Position numbers and translations under genes: made by a program. DNA of 64,000 bases from Candidatus Limiplasma pullicola (GTDB taxonomy: Bacteria > Bacillota > Clostridia > Christensenellales > Aristaeellaceae): the NCBI GenBank assembly GCA_018710985.1, contig DVIV01000050.1, positions 1 through 64,000 on the forward strand, read 5' to 3'. The notes below the pieces were generated by a model that had not been told where the DNA came from, did not search any database, and saw only the letters and a list, made by a program, of their open reading frames with translations. Positions 1-8,282 of the stretch are shown here, one piece after another; position 1 is the first letter of the stretch, and every line of letters begins with the position of its first letter.

Positions 1-1925
1 TTCGTAAGCTCCGCGCTCGTCAGCGCGGTGTTTGCAAACGCGTTCGCGCCGATGGTGGCCGCGTTTTTCAGGTCGACGGCGGTCAGCGCCGTATTGGCAA
101 AGGCGCTCTCACCGATTTCGCTTACGCCCTCTCCCAGCGTGAGCTCGGTTACGCCGCTGCCTTCGAACAAGTGCGCCGGTATCGCGCCGGTTTCGATGGT
201 CACGTCGGTCAGATTGGACATGCCCGCGAACGCGCCCGCGGGAAGGATGGCGGGATCGCACTTGACCACCAGCCTTTTCAGCCCCGTCAATCCGTCCAGC
301 GCGCCTTCGCCGATCTCGGTCACGGACTCGGGCAGCGTCAGTTCCTCCAGCTGCGCGCAGCCCGCAAACGCCCGCGCGCCGATGGTGGTCACGGAATCGA
401 ACAAATCCACCTCCCGAAGCGTACTGTCCATGAACGCTTCCGCGCCGATGGTGGTAAACGCATCGTTGTGGGCGACCGAGAAGTATTCGATAGTCTGACT
501 TCCCTTGAACACGCCGTCGCCCAGCCCGACGACCGGCTCCTGCGAGACGGTGAGGTGGGCGTGAATGCGCGGCTGCGCGCCGGTGTACTCGGTCAGCATG
601 AGGTTTTCATACTGATACGCGCCGCTTTCGGGCGACTCGGCGGTCGGGTCCTGGGCACGCCAGACGCGGCAGGGAATGCCCAGCGCGTCCACATACGCCT
701 GCCAATCGAGCATCTGCTGTTTGGTGCCGTGCGCGTACAGGTCGATGTCGTACAGATAGTCGCAGCCCGCAAACACGTCCTCACCCAGCGCGGGCGGGGT
801 CGGGCTGTCCACGATGACGTATTGCAGCAGCAGATTCCCCTTGAACGCGCCATCGCCTATGGTTTCAAGCGACGCCGGCAGGTAGAGGGTGCCGCCCAGA
901 GAGCCGCAGCTTTCAAACGCGCCTGTGCCGATGGAGGTAAGCCCATCGGGCAGCGCCACAGAACCCTTGATCCCGGCGAAATAGAACGCGAAATCGCCGA
1001 TAGTCTCAGCGCTCGGAAGCTCAAACAGGCTTCCTTGATAGGCGTTGTAGAAGGCGTTGTCGCCGATGGTCTTGAGCGTAGAGGGAAACTTTACATGGCC
1101 AAGCGTCGCGCAGTTGTAAAACGCGCCATCGCCGATGGCCTCAAGCCCCTCGGGCAGCTCCAGCAGCGCCAGATAGTAGTGGTGCGCAAACGCCTCAGGA
1201 CCGATGGCCTTCACTGCTGCGCCGCCGATGGTCTCCGGGATAGCCAGATAGGTGGCGTAGCCGTTGTAGCGGGTGATGGTGCCGGTGGAAGCGTCAAAAT
1301 CGAACTCCGATTCCACATAACCGTTATTGTCCACGACAACGGCGCTTTTGCCGCTGGGCTGGACGGACACCGCGCTGCCGGCGCTTGCAAACGCCTCCGC
1401 GTAGGCATCCAGCTGATCGTCCGGAACATAGGCCACCGCGTCCTCGGGAAGAACGGTAAAGCAATCCTGGTCAATCACCGGGCATACGCCCTCGAAGGTG
1501 ATTTTGCGCAGAGATTCGCAGAATGTGAACGAGCTGTCGCCGATATAGCGCACACCTGCGGGGATGGTGACTTCAGCAAGCGCGCCGCAGTTGCCAAAGT
1601 TCAGGCGGTTGATGACCACCAGGCTCTGGGGAAGGGATACGCTCACCAGGTTGGGACACCAGGTGATGGCGTTGCTCCTGAGCTCGAGCACCGTCTCGGG
1701 CAACGAAAGTGCGGTAATGGTTTCCCCGGTGAAGACGTTGATGTCGATCACGTCCACCGTGCCGCCATTGATCTCGCCGGGCACGGCCACATCGCCGCCC
1801 GCACCGCTGTAGCCGCGGAGCACGCAGTATTCCGCGTCATAATTCCATTGGGCGGATTCGGCCAAAGCGGGGATGCATACTGCCAGCATCAGCAGGGAGA
1901 AAACCAAGCAGAACCGTCTCTTCAT
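1..1925 (-). CDS. BspA-type leucine-rich-repeat secreted protein, 3' end outside window
   Basis: The reading frame begins at an ATG at 1925 preceded by GGAGGAG at good spacing and stays open to base 1, so the C-terminus lies beyond the left edge. Residues 1-22 are a signal peptide (basic start, hydrophobic core, ALA-ES cut site). The rest is built of about 23-residue repeats of the LRR_5 (BspA/Treponema pallidum) type, with recurring 'TIGDGAF' and 'IPAGV'-like units and variants such as 'IGANAFAN'. Such proteins are usually surface adhesins or cell-wall proteins. Two long non-repeat insertions interrupt the repeat array. It follows a degenerate receiver gene by 47 bases and may share its transcript. 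No anchor motif can be judged because the end is missing. Confidence 0.88.
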   Translation of the reverse strand, partial: MKRRFCLVFSLLMLAVCIPALAESAQWNYDAEYCVLRGYSGAGGDVAVPGEINGGTVDVIDINVFTGETITALSLPETVLELRSNAITWCPNLVSVSLPQSLVVINRLNFGNCGALAEVTIPAGVRYIGDSSFTFCESLRKITFEGVCPVIDQDCFTVLPEDAVAYVPDDQLDAYAEAFASAGSAVSVQPSGKSAVVVDNNGYVESEFDFDASTGTITRYNGYATYLAIPETIGGAAVKAIGPEAFAHHYYLALLELPEGLEAIGDGAFYNCATLGHVKFPSTLKTIGDNAFYNAYQGSLFELPSAETIGDFAFYFAGIKGSVALPDGLTSIGTGAFESCGSLGGTLYLPASLETIGDGAFKGNLLLQYVIVDSPTPPALGEDVFAGCDYLYDIDLYAHGTKQQMLDWQAYVDALGIPCRVWRAQDPTAESPESGAYQYENLMLTEYTGAQPRIHAHLTVSQEPVVGLGDGVFKGSQTIEYFSVAHNDAFTTIGAEAFMDSTLREVDLFDSVTTIGARAFAGCAQLEELTLPESVTEIGEGALDGLTGLKRLVVKCDPAILPAGAFAGMSNLTDVTIETGAIPAHLFEGSGVTELTLGEGVSEIGESAFANTALTAVDLKNAATIGANAFANTALTSAELT

Positions 1926-1972
1926 GAATAAACTCCTCCGTTTCCTTTTCATCGCGGGTCATGTCTCCTTTC

Positions 1973-2359
1973 TTACAGCGCGTCCAGCGCGGCGGTCAGA
2001 TAGGCAGGTGTAACGGAAGCGTACAGGAATGCGTCGATCAGCCGATCCTGCCTGGCGCGTTTGACGCTCTGTGCCAGCTCGGGATCGCCGTTTTCATCGC
2101 ACAACAGCACGAACTGGCAATGTGGAACCGCCCCGCGCACGCGATCGATCAGTCTCAGCCGGCTTTCCAGCGTATACGCATTCACGCGGCTGACCTCCAT
2201 CAGCAGAATATCCGCCTGCGCAGCGCGGCAGAGCGAAAAGATGTCGTCCGTCTTCCCAGGCAGAACCTGCTCCACGCGGAATTCACCCGTTCCCGAAAGC
2301 GCCTGAGCGACGGCCTCCGAAAAAAGCGTGTTTTGCATGCTGATGACACACTCTCTCAT
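1973..2359 (-). CDS. Stand-alone degenerate response-regulator receiver protein
   Basis: This 128-residue protein has the length and alternating beta/alpha pattern of a single CheY-like receiver domain without an output domain. The strand that should carry the phospho-acceptor reads 'ADILLMEVSR', so Glu55 occupies the Asp position, and the N-terminal acidic pair is absent (VISMQ where the neighbouring regulator has VEDQ). It is probably not phosphorylated and may act as a constitutive or protein-binding pseudo-receiver; that is inference. Start ATG has GGGGGG just upstream. It lies between the LuxR-type regulator (2480-3112) and the leucine-rich-repeat gene, on the same strand. Confidence 0.6.
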   Translation of the reverse strand: MRECVISMQNTLFSEAVAQALSGTGEFRVEQVLPGKTDDIFSLCRAAQADILLMEVSRVNAYTLESRLRLIDRVRGAVPHCQFVLLCDENGDPELAQSVKRARQDRLIDAFLYASVTPAYLTAALDAL

Positions 2360-2374
2360 AGAATCCCCCCTTTG

Positions 2375-2388
2375 TACGCTTAAGCGTA
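2375..2388. promoter_or_regulatory. 14-bp perfect palindrome upstream of the pseudo-receiver gene
   Basis: TACGCTTAAGCGTA is a perfect palindrome centred about 22 bases upstream of the ATG at 2359. It could be a binding site for a dimeric regulator such as the LuxR-type protein encoded just upstream; the sequence alone does not prove this. Confidence 0.4.
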
Positions 2389-2441
2389 TCAGAAACGCAA
2401 GCGCCGCACATCCGTCTTTTGGCTATTTTTTCAGCCAAAAC

Positions 2442-2469
2442 AAAAAAGGCCGCCCGCAGGCAGCCTTTC
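2442..2469 (-). terminator. Rho-independent terminator after the LuxR-type regulator
   Basis: On the minus strand an imperfect GC-rich hairpin (AAAGGCTGCC / GGGCGGCCTTT) runs directly into a T-run, 11 bases after the stop codon at 2480. A second 8-bp inverted repeat (TTTTGGCT/AGCCAAAA) follows at 2417-2440. Confidence 0.7.
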
Positions 2470-2479
2470 TTCAAAAAAT

Positions 2480-3112
2480 TTAGTTTTTCCGATTCAGTAT
2501 GACCAGACCGCTTTCCCGGGCGCGGACGGCAAGCTCGGTGCGGTTGCGAAAACCGGTCTTTTCCAGCATGTTCAGGATATGCGACTTAACCGTAGCGACG
2601 GATATGTGCAGCCGATCGGCGATCTCCTGATTGGTATCGCCGCCGGTCATCTCGCGCAGCACCTCCAGTTCGCGCTGGGTAAACTCATAGCTGCTGGCAA
2701 GGCCCAGCTGAAGCTCCGGCGTTGCGTCCGGATAGACGGATTCGCCCGCCATCGTGCGCTCCATCACGTCCAGCAGGCTTTCGCGCTGCTCCTCCTTGTA
2801 CCAGAAGCTCTCCACCCCGATTTCCCGCGCGCGGCTCAGATAGGAGTATTCCGGCATGGAGGTCACGATGATGATCTTGATTTGGGGAAAGGCGCGCTTG
2901 ATTTTGGCCGCGGCGTCCAGACCGTTTTCGCCGTTGCGCGTGACCACGTCCATCAGAATCAGATCCACCGGGAAGCGCAGGCAGTATACCTCCGCCAGCG
3001 AGGCGTTGTCGATGGAAAGCGCCGTCTCAAAATGCTCGGAAGATTGAATCCTGAGCTCAAACAGTTCCCGGGGCATGGTCTGATCCTCGACGATCATAAC
3101 TTTGTATTTCAT
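2480..3112 (-). CDS. LuxR/NarL-family response regulator
   Basis: A 210-residue two-component regulator. The receiver domain occupies roughly residues 1-120, with the acidic pair in 'VED' (9-10) and phospho-acceptor Asp55 in 'LILMDV'. The C-terminal LuxR-type helix-turn-helix lies at about 145-205 ('NQEIADRLHISVATVKSHI'). The start is the ATG at 3112: it sits behind GGGAGG and overlaps the stop of the kinase gene in an ATGA junction, which a longer upstream extension would not. It is the partner of the histidine kinase at 3109-4308. Target genes are not known; the downstream pseudo-receiver and surface-protein genes are candidates by position. Confidence 0.9.
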   Translation of the reverse strand: MKYKVMIVEDQTMPRELFELRIQSSEHFETALSIDNASLAEVYCLRFPVDLILMDVVTRNGENGLDAAAKIKRAFPQIKIIIVTSMPEYSYLSRAREIGVESFWYKEEQRESLLDVMERTMAGESVYPDATPELQLGLASSYEFTQRELEVLREMTGGDTNQEIADRLHISVATVKSHILNMLEKTGFRNRTELAVRARESGLVILNRKN

Positions 3113-4308
3113 TCCGCCTCCCGCCTTTCCTGCGGTAAAATCAGCGTCAGCCTGAAACGCGGCGCGTGCTCCACCGCCATCGCACCGCCCGCCGCTTCGA
3201 CCTGAGCGCGCAGCGTGGACAGCCCGCTGCCCTCGACGATCGGTTGGGACGGCGCATCGCCGTCGTTCAGATAGCGGATCTCCCATCCATTTGCGGTTGC
3301 CTCGCCGAAAATTTCGAGCCTTGTGCCGTTTGCGTGGCGCACCAGATTCGTCAGGCATTCATGGGCGGCGGATTCTATCAGATGGGCGTTCTCCGTGCCA
3401 TCCTCGGGAAATGCTCCACTGCGCTCGATGGTCACGCCAATGGCCCGCGCCGCGAGGGAAAGCTGTTCAAAGGTATCCAATGGTTTTTCATCCGCATATT
3501 TTCCCAGCAGAAGATGGGTGTTTTGCCGCCACTCGGCGCAGATGCTCTCCGCGTCGCCCCGCGCGCCGGAGAGAAACTGCCGGGTTTGCAGCAGCACATG
3601 GCCGATCTCGTCATGGACGCGGGCCTTGGCGCGCAGGATTTCCTTTTCGCGGGTCAGCTCCTGCACCTCCTGCCCATACTGCCTGAGCCGGAGGTTCATT
3701 GTTTTCAGCCGCAGGTTGTCCTTTTCCAGCTCCCGCTGAAGCCGTGCTTCCTCGGTGATGTTCGTGCCGGTGATCTGGTAAACGCTTTGCCCGGACAGCG
3801 CCATCCGCGTCCGCTCAAAGCTCCATGTCTGGCCATTTGAAAGCGTGACGATGGGCTCATACGCAATGGTCTCCCAGAACGCATTCGCATTGAGCAGCGC
3901 TTCGCCCGTGAGCAGATGGCTTAGTTCGTCCATGATGTAATTCTTCAGGCAGGGCTGTCCGTTTTCCCAGGCAAAACACAGCGCGCAGGGCAGGTGATCC
4001 GAGCTTTCCTTGATGGAAACCGGGGAAATCTGCCGGCGGCTTGCGAGAAACAGCTTGCGCGATATCCAAATGCCCAGGGCCACCAAAAGCAGCGCCGACG
4101 CTGTCCACGGGGCGGGAGAAAGCGCACCCGGCGGGGAGGAAAGCGGAGCCACCAGCAGCGCGGCATCCAGCGCGGTCAAGCCCAGACAGAGCGCAAAGGC
4201 GAAATACCTCCGGCAGCGCGCCGCGCTCATGCAGCCGAACATGCCGGCCATCGTCCCGATCAGCAGCAGCGTGCAGATGAGACCCGCGTGCATTTGGGTC
4301 ACAGGCAT
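3109..4308 (-). CDS. Sensor histidine kinase, HisKA_3/NarX-LiaS type
   Basis: A 399-residue kinase. Two hydrophobic segments (about 8-30 and 35-55, with a further one at 68-85) precede a short sensory region (residues 105-185) and a coiled coil (185-228). The phospho-acceptor His232 is in 'RVHDEIGHVLLQ', the H-box form of NarL-type partners. The ATPase domain shows an N-box ('HECLTNLVRHA', about 315-326) and a G-box ('GSGLSTLR'). It overlaps the upstream 7TM gene by 10 bases and the regulator gene by 4, so the three are translationally coupled. The signal sensed is unknown. Confidence 0.88.
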   Translation of the reverse strand: MPVTQMHAGLICTLLLIGTMAGMFGCMSAARCRRYFAFALCLGLTALDAALLVAPLSSPPGALSPAPWTASALLLVALGIWISRKLFLASRRQISPVSIKESSDHLPCALCFAWENGQPCLKNYIMDELSHLLTGEALLNANAFWETIAYEPIVTLSNGQTWSFERTRMALSGQSVYQITGTNITEEARLQRELEKDNLRLKTMNLRLRQYGQEVQELTREKEILRAKARVHDEIGHVLLQTRQFLSGARGDAESICAEWRQNTHLLLGKYADEKPLDTFEQLSLAARAIGVTIERSGAFPEDGTENAHLIESAAHECLTNLVRHANGTRLEIFGEATANGWEIRYLNDGDAPSQPIVEGSGLSTLRAQVEAAGGAMAVEHAPRFRLTLILPQERREAE

Positions 4309-5930
4309 TCACCTCCCTGGGAAAAAGAGAGCGTCACGCATAGTTCGCCATCCGCGTTATCCGTGGTAATTTGCCCCAGCCGCGCGTATTTGTCCGCGTC
4401 CGGCAATCCCGCCGCGTCCTCCATCATCAGCCGGATGGAAAAGCGCTCGCCGCATTCCACGCGCGCCATCAGCGCGGTGAGCGAGGGTAGCGCGGCCTCC
4501 AGACAATCCTCAAAATAATCATAGGCAAGCTGAGCCGCGCGGCTATCGACGCTTCCGCTCCCTTCCTGATGCAGCGCGCAGACAGCGCCGTACTGCGTCA
4601 GGTATGCCAGCGATTCCCGAATGCAGTGCGTCAGCTCCTCCACCGGCACAGCCGCCTTCTTTTCGCAGATCAGCGCCAGATTGACCCGGCGCTTGACGTA
4701 TGCGCCCAATAGGCAAACGCTTTTCAGGTTTTTCGCGCCTCCGTTTTCCAGCAGTCGGTTGATCTGCTGAAGCTGCGGCTGCACCAGGCCGGTCATCGCG
4801 TCCATCAGCCGGTTCTTTTCTTCGATTTGCGCGCGCTGCCGCTTCAAAGCATTTTCCGCCTGAATCAGCTCGTTTTCTTCGGACAACTGAGCGTTGATTT
4901 CCGCGAGCTGCTCCCGGATGCGGTTGATTCTGGAAATATCCTCCACCCAATACACGCGCCCGTCCTGAATCGGCGCGCTTTGCAGCCGCGTATTGGCGTC
5001 CAATAGAATCGCTTCCTGCGCCGCTGCGGCCAGCTGATCGGGCGAGAGAACGGGCGCGTTTTTAGCCCGATAAACCGGATGCCCCTGTCCGTCCACGATT
5101 TGCGCGGCGACGGTAGATTCGGAAAAGAAATAGCGGTAATGGCCGTTGGTCGTCAGCAGCCCCACCTGCAGGCAGCTTTCCCAGAGCGCCGCAAACGTCA
5201 GGCAAAAGCATTCCGGCATTTTGTGAAAGGTATAGATGTTGGCAAAGCTCAGCGCGCACAGTGCGAATCCGCCCAGAAACACGCTGAGCGGCACCCATGC
5301 GTATTTCCTGCTTTCAAACACGCGGCATTTGCGGTAAATGATCGTTCCGGTTATCAAAAGCAGAGCGATCGTCCAGGCCATGACGAGGAAGTACAACCAT
5401 CCGTGGGTGTAATCCGCCTCCAGCGTCGCCGCGCCCGGCGCGGCCCGAAACACCATCTGATGCAGATCGTTGGTCATAACGCCACAGATCAGCAGCGCCG
5501 CAGGAATAAATAGCAAATGCCACCGGGCGGAAATGGCGTCTCCATCCCGCCGTCCAAGCTCCAGCGCCGCGAACAGGCTGAACAGCGGCGCAAGAATCTG
5601 CGGCACATAATACAGATACCACAGGTGACGCGTTATATCGGGATCTGTTAGAAAAAAGCGATATTTGACCGCGCGAAGGAACATCCACATAACGGCCATG
5701 GCGCAGCCCAGCAGCAGATACCGCCGGACATTTCTGTGCAGGATCCGGCTCGATATGGAAAAGCCCCACGCCATGGCCAAGCCGATGTAGATCAGATTGG
5801 TGAGAACGAAACAAACGGCAGCTGGCAGCGGGGGGCTTTCGTAATCGATCTGACGAAAAACGCCGGCGAGTATGAACAGACCCAGTGCCAGACAAAGCTT
5901 CGCCGTGGTTTTTCGTTTGATGCTGTTCAC
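4299..5930 (-). CDS. 7TM sensor protein with PAS-like and coiled-coil region, degenerate kinase module
   Basis: The first half (to about residue 255) holds seven to eight hydrophobic segments, as in the 7TM regions found at the N-terminus of some histidine kinases. A PAS-like segment ('VDGQGHPVYRAK' to 'VYWVEDISR') and a long coiled coil follow. The C-terminal 180 residues resemble a kinase core in length but show no clear phospho-acceptor His or N/G boxes. I place the start at the GTG at 5930 behind GGGGGTG; an ATG at 5972 in the same frame has no visible ribosome binding site. It heads the operon and probably works as a receptor for the adjacent kinase, which is inference. Confidence 0.75.
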   Translation of the reverse strand: MNSIKRKTTAKLCLALGLFILAGVFRQIDYESPPLPAAVCFVLTNLIYIGLAMAWGFSISSRILHRNVRRYLLLGCAMAVMWMFLRAVKYRFFLTDPDITRHLWYLYYVPQILAPLFSLFAALELGRRDGDAISARWHLLFIPAALLICGVMTNDLHQMVFRAAPGAATLEADYTHGWLYFLVMAWTIALLLITGTIIYRKCRVFESRKYAWVPLSVFLGGFALCALSFANIYTFHKMPECFCLTFAALWESCLQVGLLTTNGHYRYFFSESTVAAQIVDGQGHPVYRAKNAPVLSPDQLAAAAQEAILLDANTRLQSAPIQDGRVYWVEDISRINRIREQLAEINAQLSEENELIQAENALKRQRAQIEEKNRLMDAMTGLVQPQLQQINRLLENGGAKNLKSVCLLGAYVKRRVNLALICEKKAAVPVEELTHCIRESLAYLTQYGAVCALHQEGSGSVDSRAAQLAYDYFEDCLEAALPSLTALMARVECGERFSIRLMMEDAAGLPDADKYARLGQITTDNADGELCVTLSFSQGGECL

Positions 5931-6081
5931 TTCTTCACCCCCTGTCTGTATCGTAATTACTTTACCATACAAGCTGGGGAAAAACCAGTATTGAAAGCAA
6001 AACTTGTACTGCTCTTTATAGGTGCTCTATGCCCATTACTCCTTCAAATAAGAAAGGAATCTGCAAAAGTCATCGGAAAAG

Positions 6082-6115
6082 AAAAAAGCGAGATTGCCAT
6101 TTCCGACAATCTCGC
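6082..6115 (-). terminator. Terminator downstream of tRNA-Ala
   Basis: A 9-bp perfect stem (GCGAGATTG / CAATCTCGC) followed on the minus strand by TTTTTTC, starting seven bases after the tRNA CCA end. Confidence 0.85.
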
Positions 6116-6121
6116 TCAATT

Positions 6122-6197
6122 TGGTGGAGCATACCGGATTCGAACCGGTGACCTCTACAATGCGAATGTAGCGCGCTACCAACTGTGCTAATGCCCC
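6122..6197 (-). tRNA. tRNA-Ala(CGC)
   Basis: The minus strand folds into a full cloverleaf of 76 bases. The acceptor stem GGGGCAT pairs with ATGCTCC (one G-T pair), the anticodon stem is CTACA/TGTAG around the loop TTCGCAT giving anticodon CGC, the T-arm carries GGTTCGAATCC, and CCA is encoded. CGC reads the alanine codon GCG. Confidence 0.9.
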
Positions 6198-6243
6198 AAA
6201 TATTCCCGATGAATTTTGTGCAGATTCACCATTAACTGCTTAC

Positions 6244-6305
6244 GGCGTTCAAACCCTTGGGGCGACAGTACGAACAACTCGTTCTACCAACTGTGCTATA
6301 GCCCC
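6244..6305 (-). pseudogene. tRNA-like remnant cotranscribed with tRNA-Ala
   Basis: The minus strand starts like a tRNA (GGGGCTATAGCACAGTTGG, nearly the same 5' end as the tRNA-Ala next to it), has an anticodon-like loop TTCGTAC and a TTTGAAC T-loop-like string, but the stems do not pair: no TAGCCCC 3' acceptor strand is found at the expected distance, and the T-stem has no partner. It lies between a good promoter and tRNA-Ala, so it should be transcribed with it. I judge it a decayed tRNA; a functional tRNA-like leader cannot be excluded. Confidence 0.5.
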
Positions 6306-6347
6306 ATGTAGTGCCGACCAAACCATTCCGTTCGGTCAACGTATGGT

Positions 6348-6376
6348 ATTATACCAGAGTGCATACGAAAAAGCAA
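6348..6376 (-). promoter_or_regulatory. Promoter of the tRNA-Ala unit
   Basis: Minus strand: TTGCTT (6376-6371), 17-base spacer, TATAAT (6353-6348). It is about 43 bases before the tRNA-like remnant and about 150 before tRNA-Ala. Confidence 0.6.
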
Positions 6377-6501
6377 TACCCTCAAGATGATTTTTTCCCC
6401 AAAAAAGGAAAGCGGCCGGGCAGGCAGGAAAGGGGGGAATCGGGATGGAATACTAAAGCACATACCCATAAAAAGGGAATAACGGTGGAGGGATCAGGAA
6501 G

Positions 6502-8211
6502 ATGAAAGTTATCATCGTGGGCGGCGTCGCCGGCGGAGCAAGCGCTGCGGCGCGTATTCGGAGGTTGGACGAAACGGCTCAAATCATCGTGTTTGAGCGC
6601 TCGGGATACGTATCCTATGCAAACTGTGGCTTGCCATATTACATTGGCGGTGTGATCGAGGACCGTTCGCTGCTTACGCTGCAAACGCCCGAGAGCTTCA
6701 AAAGCCGTTTTGACATTGATGTGCGCGTCCACCATGAGGTAGTCGCGATCCATCGGAAACGCAAAGCCGTAACCGTCCGGAGTCTGGAGAACGGAACGGA
6801 ATTCGAAGAGAGCTATGACAAGCTGATCCTTTCTCCAGGGGCCCGGCCGATTCGGCCGCCCATGCCCGGCTTGGATGCAAAGCGGCTGTTCACGCTGCGC
6901 ACGGTGGAGGATACCCTGAAGATCCGTGCTTTTGTCGAAAAGGAGAAACCGCGCCGCGCCGTGCTGGCCGGCGGGGGATTCATCGGCCTGGAGCTGGCGG
7001 AAAACCTTTGCGAAATGGGTGTTGAGGTCACCATTGTGCAGCTGCTCGACCAGCTGCTTACACCGCTTGATAAAGACATGGCCTCCTTTGTGCATGCACG
7101 GTTTCGCTTAAATGGCGTGCATCTGATGCTCAAAACCGCTGTAAGCGGATTTGAAGAGCGCGAGGGCTGCATTTTGACGCATGTGGATGGGGGAGAGCCG
7201 CTCTGTGCCGAAATGGCCGTCCTGGCCATCGGCGTATCTCCGGATTCTGCGCTGGCACGTGAATCCGGTCTGGAGATAGGGGCCCACGGGGCCATTGTCG
7301 TGGATGAGCACATGCGTACCTCCGACCCCGATATCTATGCGGTAGGTGATGCCATACAGGTACGGAATGCCGTAACCGGCTCGTCAGGGCTGGTGTCCCT
7401 GGCCGGTCCTGCCAACAAACAGGGACGGATCGCCGCGGATCATGTTTGCGGCCTGGACAGTGCGTACCATGGGGCTTACGCTTCCTCGGTCATCAAGGTG
7501 TTCGACATGACGGCCGCCACAACTGGCATCAATGAACATTCCGCAAAGGAAGCGGGCCTTTCCTATGAAAAGATTGTCCTCTCTCCGGCAAGCCACGCAT
7601 CCTACTATCCGGGCGGACGCGCCATGACCATCAAATTGCTCTACGAAAAGGAAACGCTGCGCATTCTGGGCGCACAGATCGTCGGCTTTGATGGGGTTGA
7701 CAAGCGCATCGACGTGATCGCAACCGCCATGCAAGCGGGGCTCAAAGCGCCAAAGCTGGCGCAGCTGGACCTTGCCTACGCGCCGCCTTATTCCTCCGCA
7801 AAGGACCCGGTAAACATGGCCGGCTTCATGGTGGAAAACATCGAAACGGGCAAGGTGAAGCAGTTCCATTATGAGGACCTGGCTGACCTGTATGGCCGTC
7901 CCGGCATTACGCTGCTGGATACGCGAACCGTAGGGGAGTATGATGCAGGACATGCCGAGGGCTTCATCAATATCCCTCTGGACAGCCTGAGAGAGCGCCT
8001 CGGCGAGCTGGACGTGCATCAGCCTGTATACGTCATGTGCCAAAGCGGTCTACGCAGCTATCTGGCCTGCCGCATCCTTTGCCAGCATGGATATGACTGC
8101 TACAATTTCTCCGGCGGTTACCGCCTCTACCAGGCCATTGTGGAGAATGCTTTTAACGAACAGGCCAATACGCCCTGCGGGTTTTGCGTCGGCACCGCAA
8201 AAAGCGAATAA
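6502..8211 (+). CDS. CoA-disulfide reductase-like flavoprotein fused to rhodanese domain
   Basis: A 569-residue FAD- and NAD(P)H-dependent oxidoreductase of the CoADR/Nox branch. The FAD-binding motif 'GGVAGGASAAARIRR' is at residues 7-21, the redox Cys42 is in 'SYANCGLPYYIGG', the NAD(P)H site is at about 155-175 ('AGGGFIGLELAENL') and the second FAD motif 'IYAVGDA' near 275. The C-terminal 110 residues are a rhodanese domain with catalytic-position Cys513 in 'VMCQSGLRS'. Such fusions reduce CoA disulfide or persulfides and polysulfide in anaerobes. An extra tail ends in 'CGFC' (559-562), a possible additional redox pair. Start ATG follows AGGAAG. It is a single-gene unit closed by the hairpin at 8240. 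Confidence 0.88.
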   Translation: MKVIIVGGVAGGASAAARIRRLDETAQIIVFERSGYVSYANCGLPYYIGGVIEDRSLLTLQTPESFKSRFDIDVRVHHEVVAIHRKRKAVTVRSLENGTEFEESYDKLILSPGARPIRPPMPGLDAKRLFTLRTVEDTLKIRAFVEKEKPRRAVLAGGGFIGLELAENLCEMGVEVTIVQLLDQLLTPLDKDMASFVHARFRLNGVHLMLKTAVSGFEEREGCILTHVDGGEPLCAEMAVLAIGVSPDSALARESGLEIGAHGAIVVDEHMRTSDPDIYAVGDAIQVRNAVTGSSGLVSLAGPANKQGRIAADHVCGLDSAYHGAYASSVIKVFDMTAATTGINEHSAKEAGLSYEKIVLSPASHASYYPGGRAMTIKLLYEKETLRILGAQIVGFDGVDKRIDVIATAMQAGLKAPKLAQLDLAYAPPYSSAKDPVNMAGFMVENIETGKVKQFHYEDLADLYGRPGITLLDTRTVGEYDAGHAEGFINIPLDSLRERLGELDVHQPVYVMCQSGLRSYLACRILCQHGYDCYNFSGGYRLYQAIVENAFNEQANTPCGFCVGTAKSE

Positions 8212-8239
8212 TAGGGGAGAGAACCCCCAAATCCAGCAC

Positions 8240-8270
8240 AACGGCCGCGGAAGCTGCTTCCGCGGCCGTT
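8240..8270. terminator. Bidirectional terminator hairpin
   Basis: A perfect 14-bp stem with a 3-base loop lies between the convergent flavoprotein and mgtC-like genes. There is no long T-run on either side, so termination strength is uncertain. Confidence 0.6.
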
Positions 8271-8282
8271 GGCCAGCCTGTG

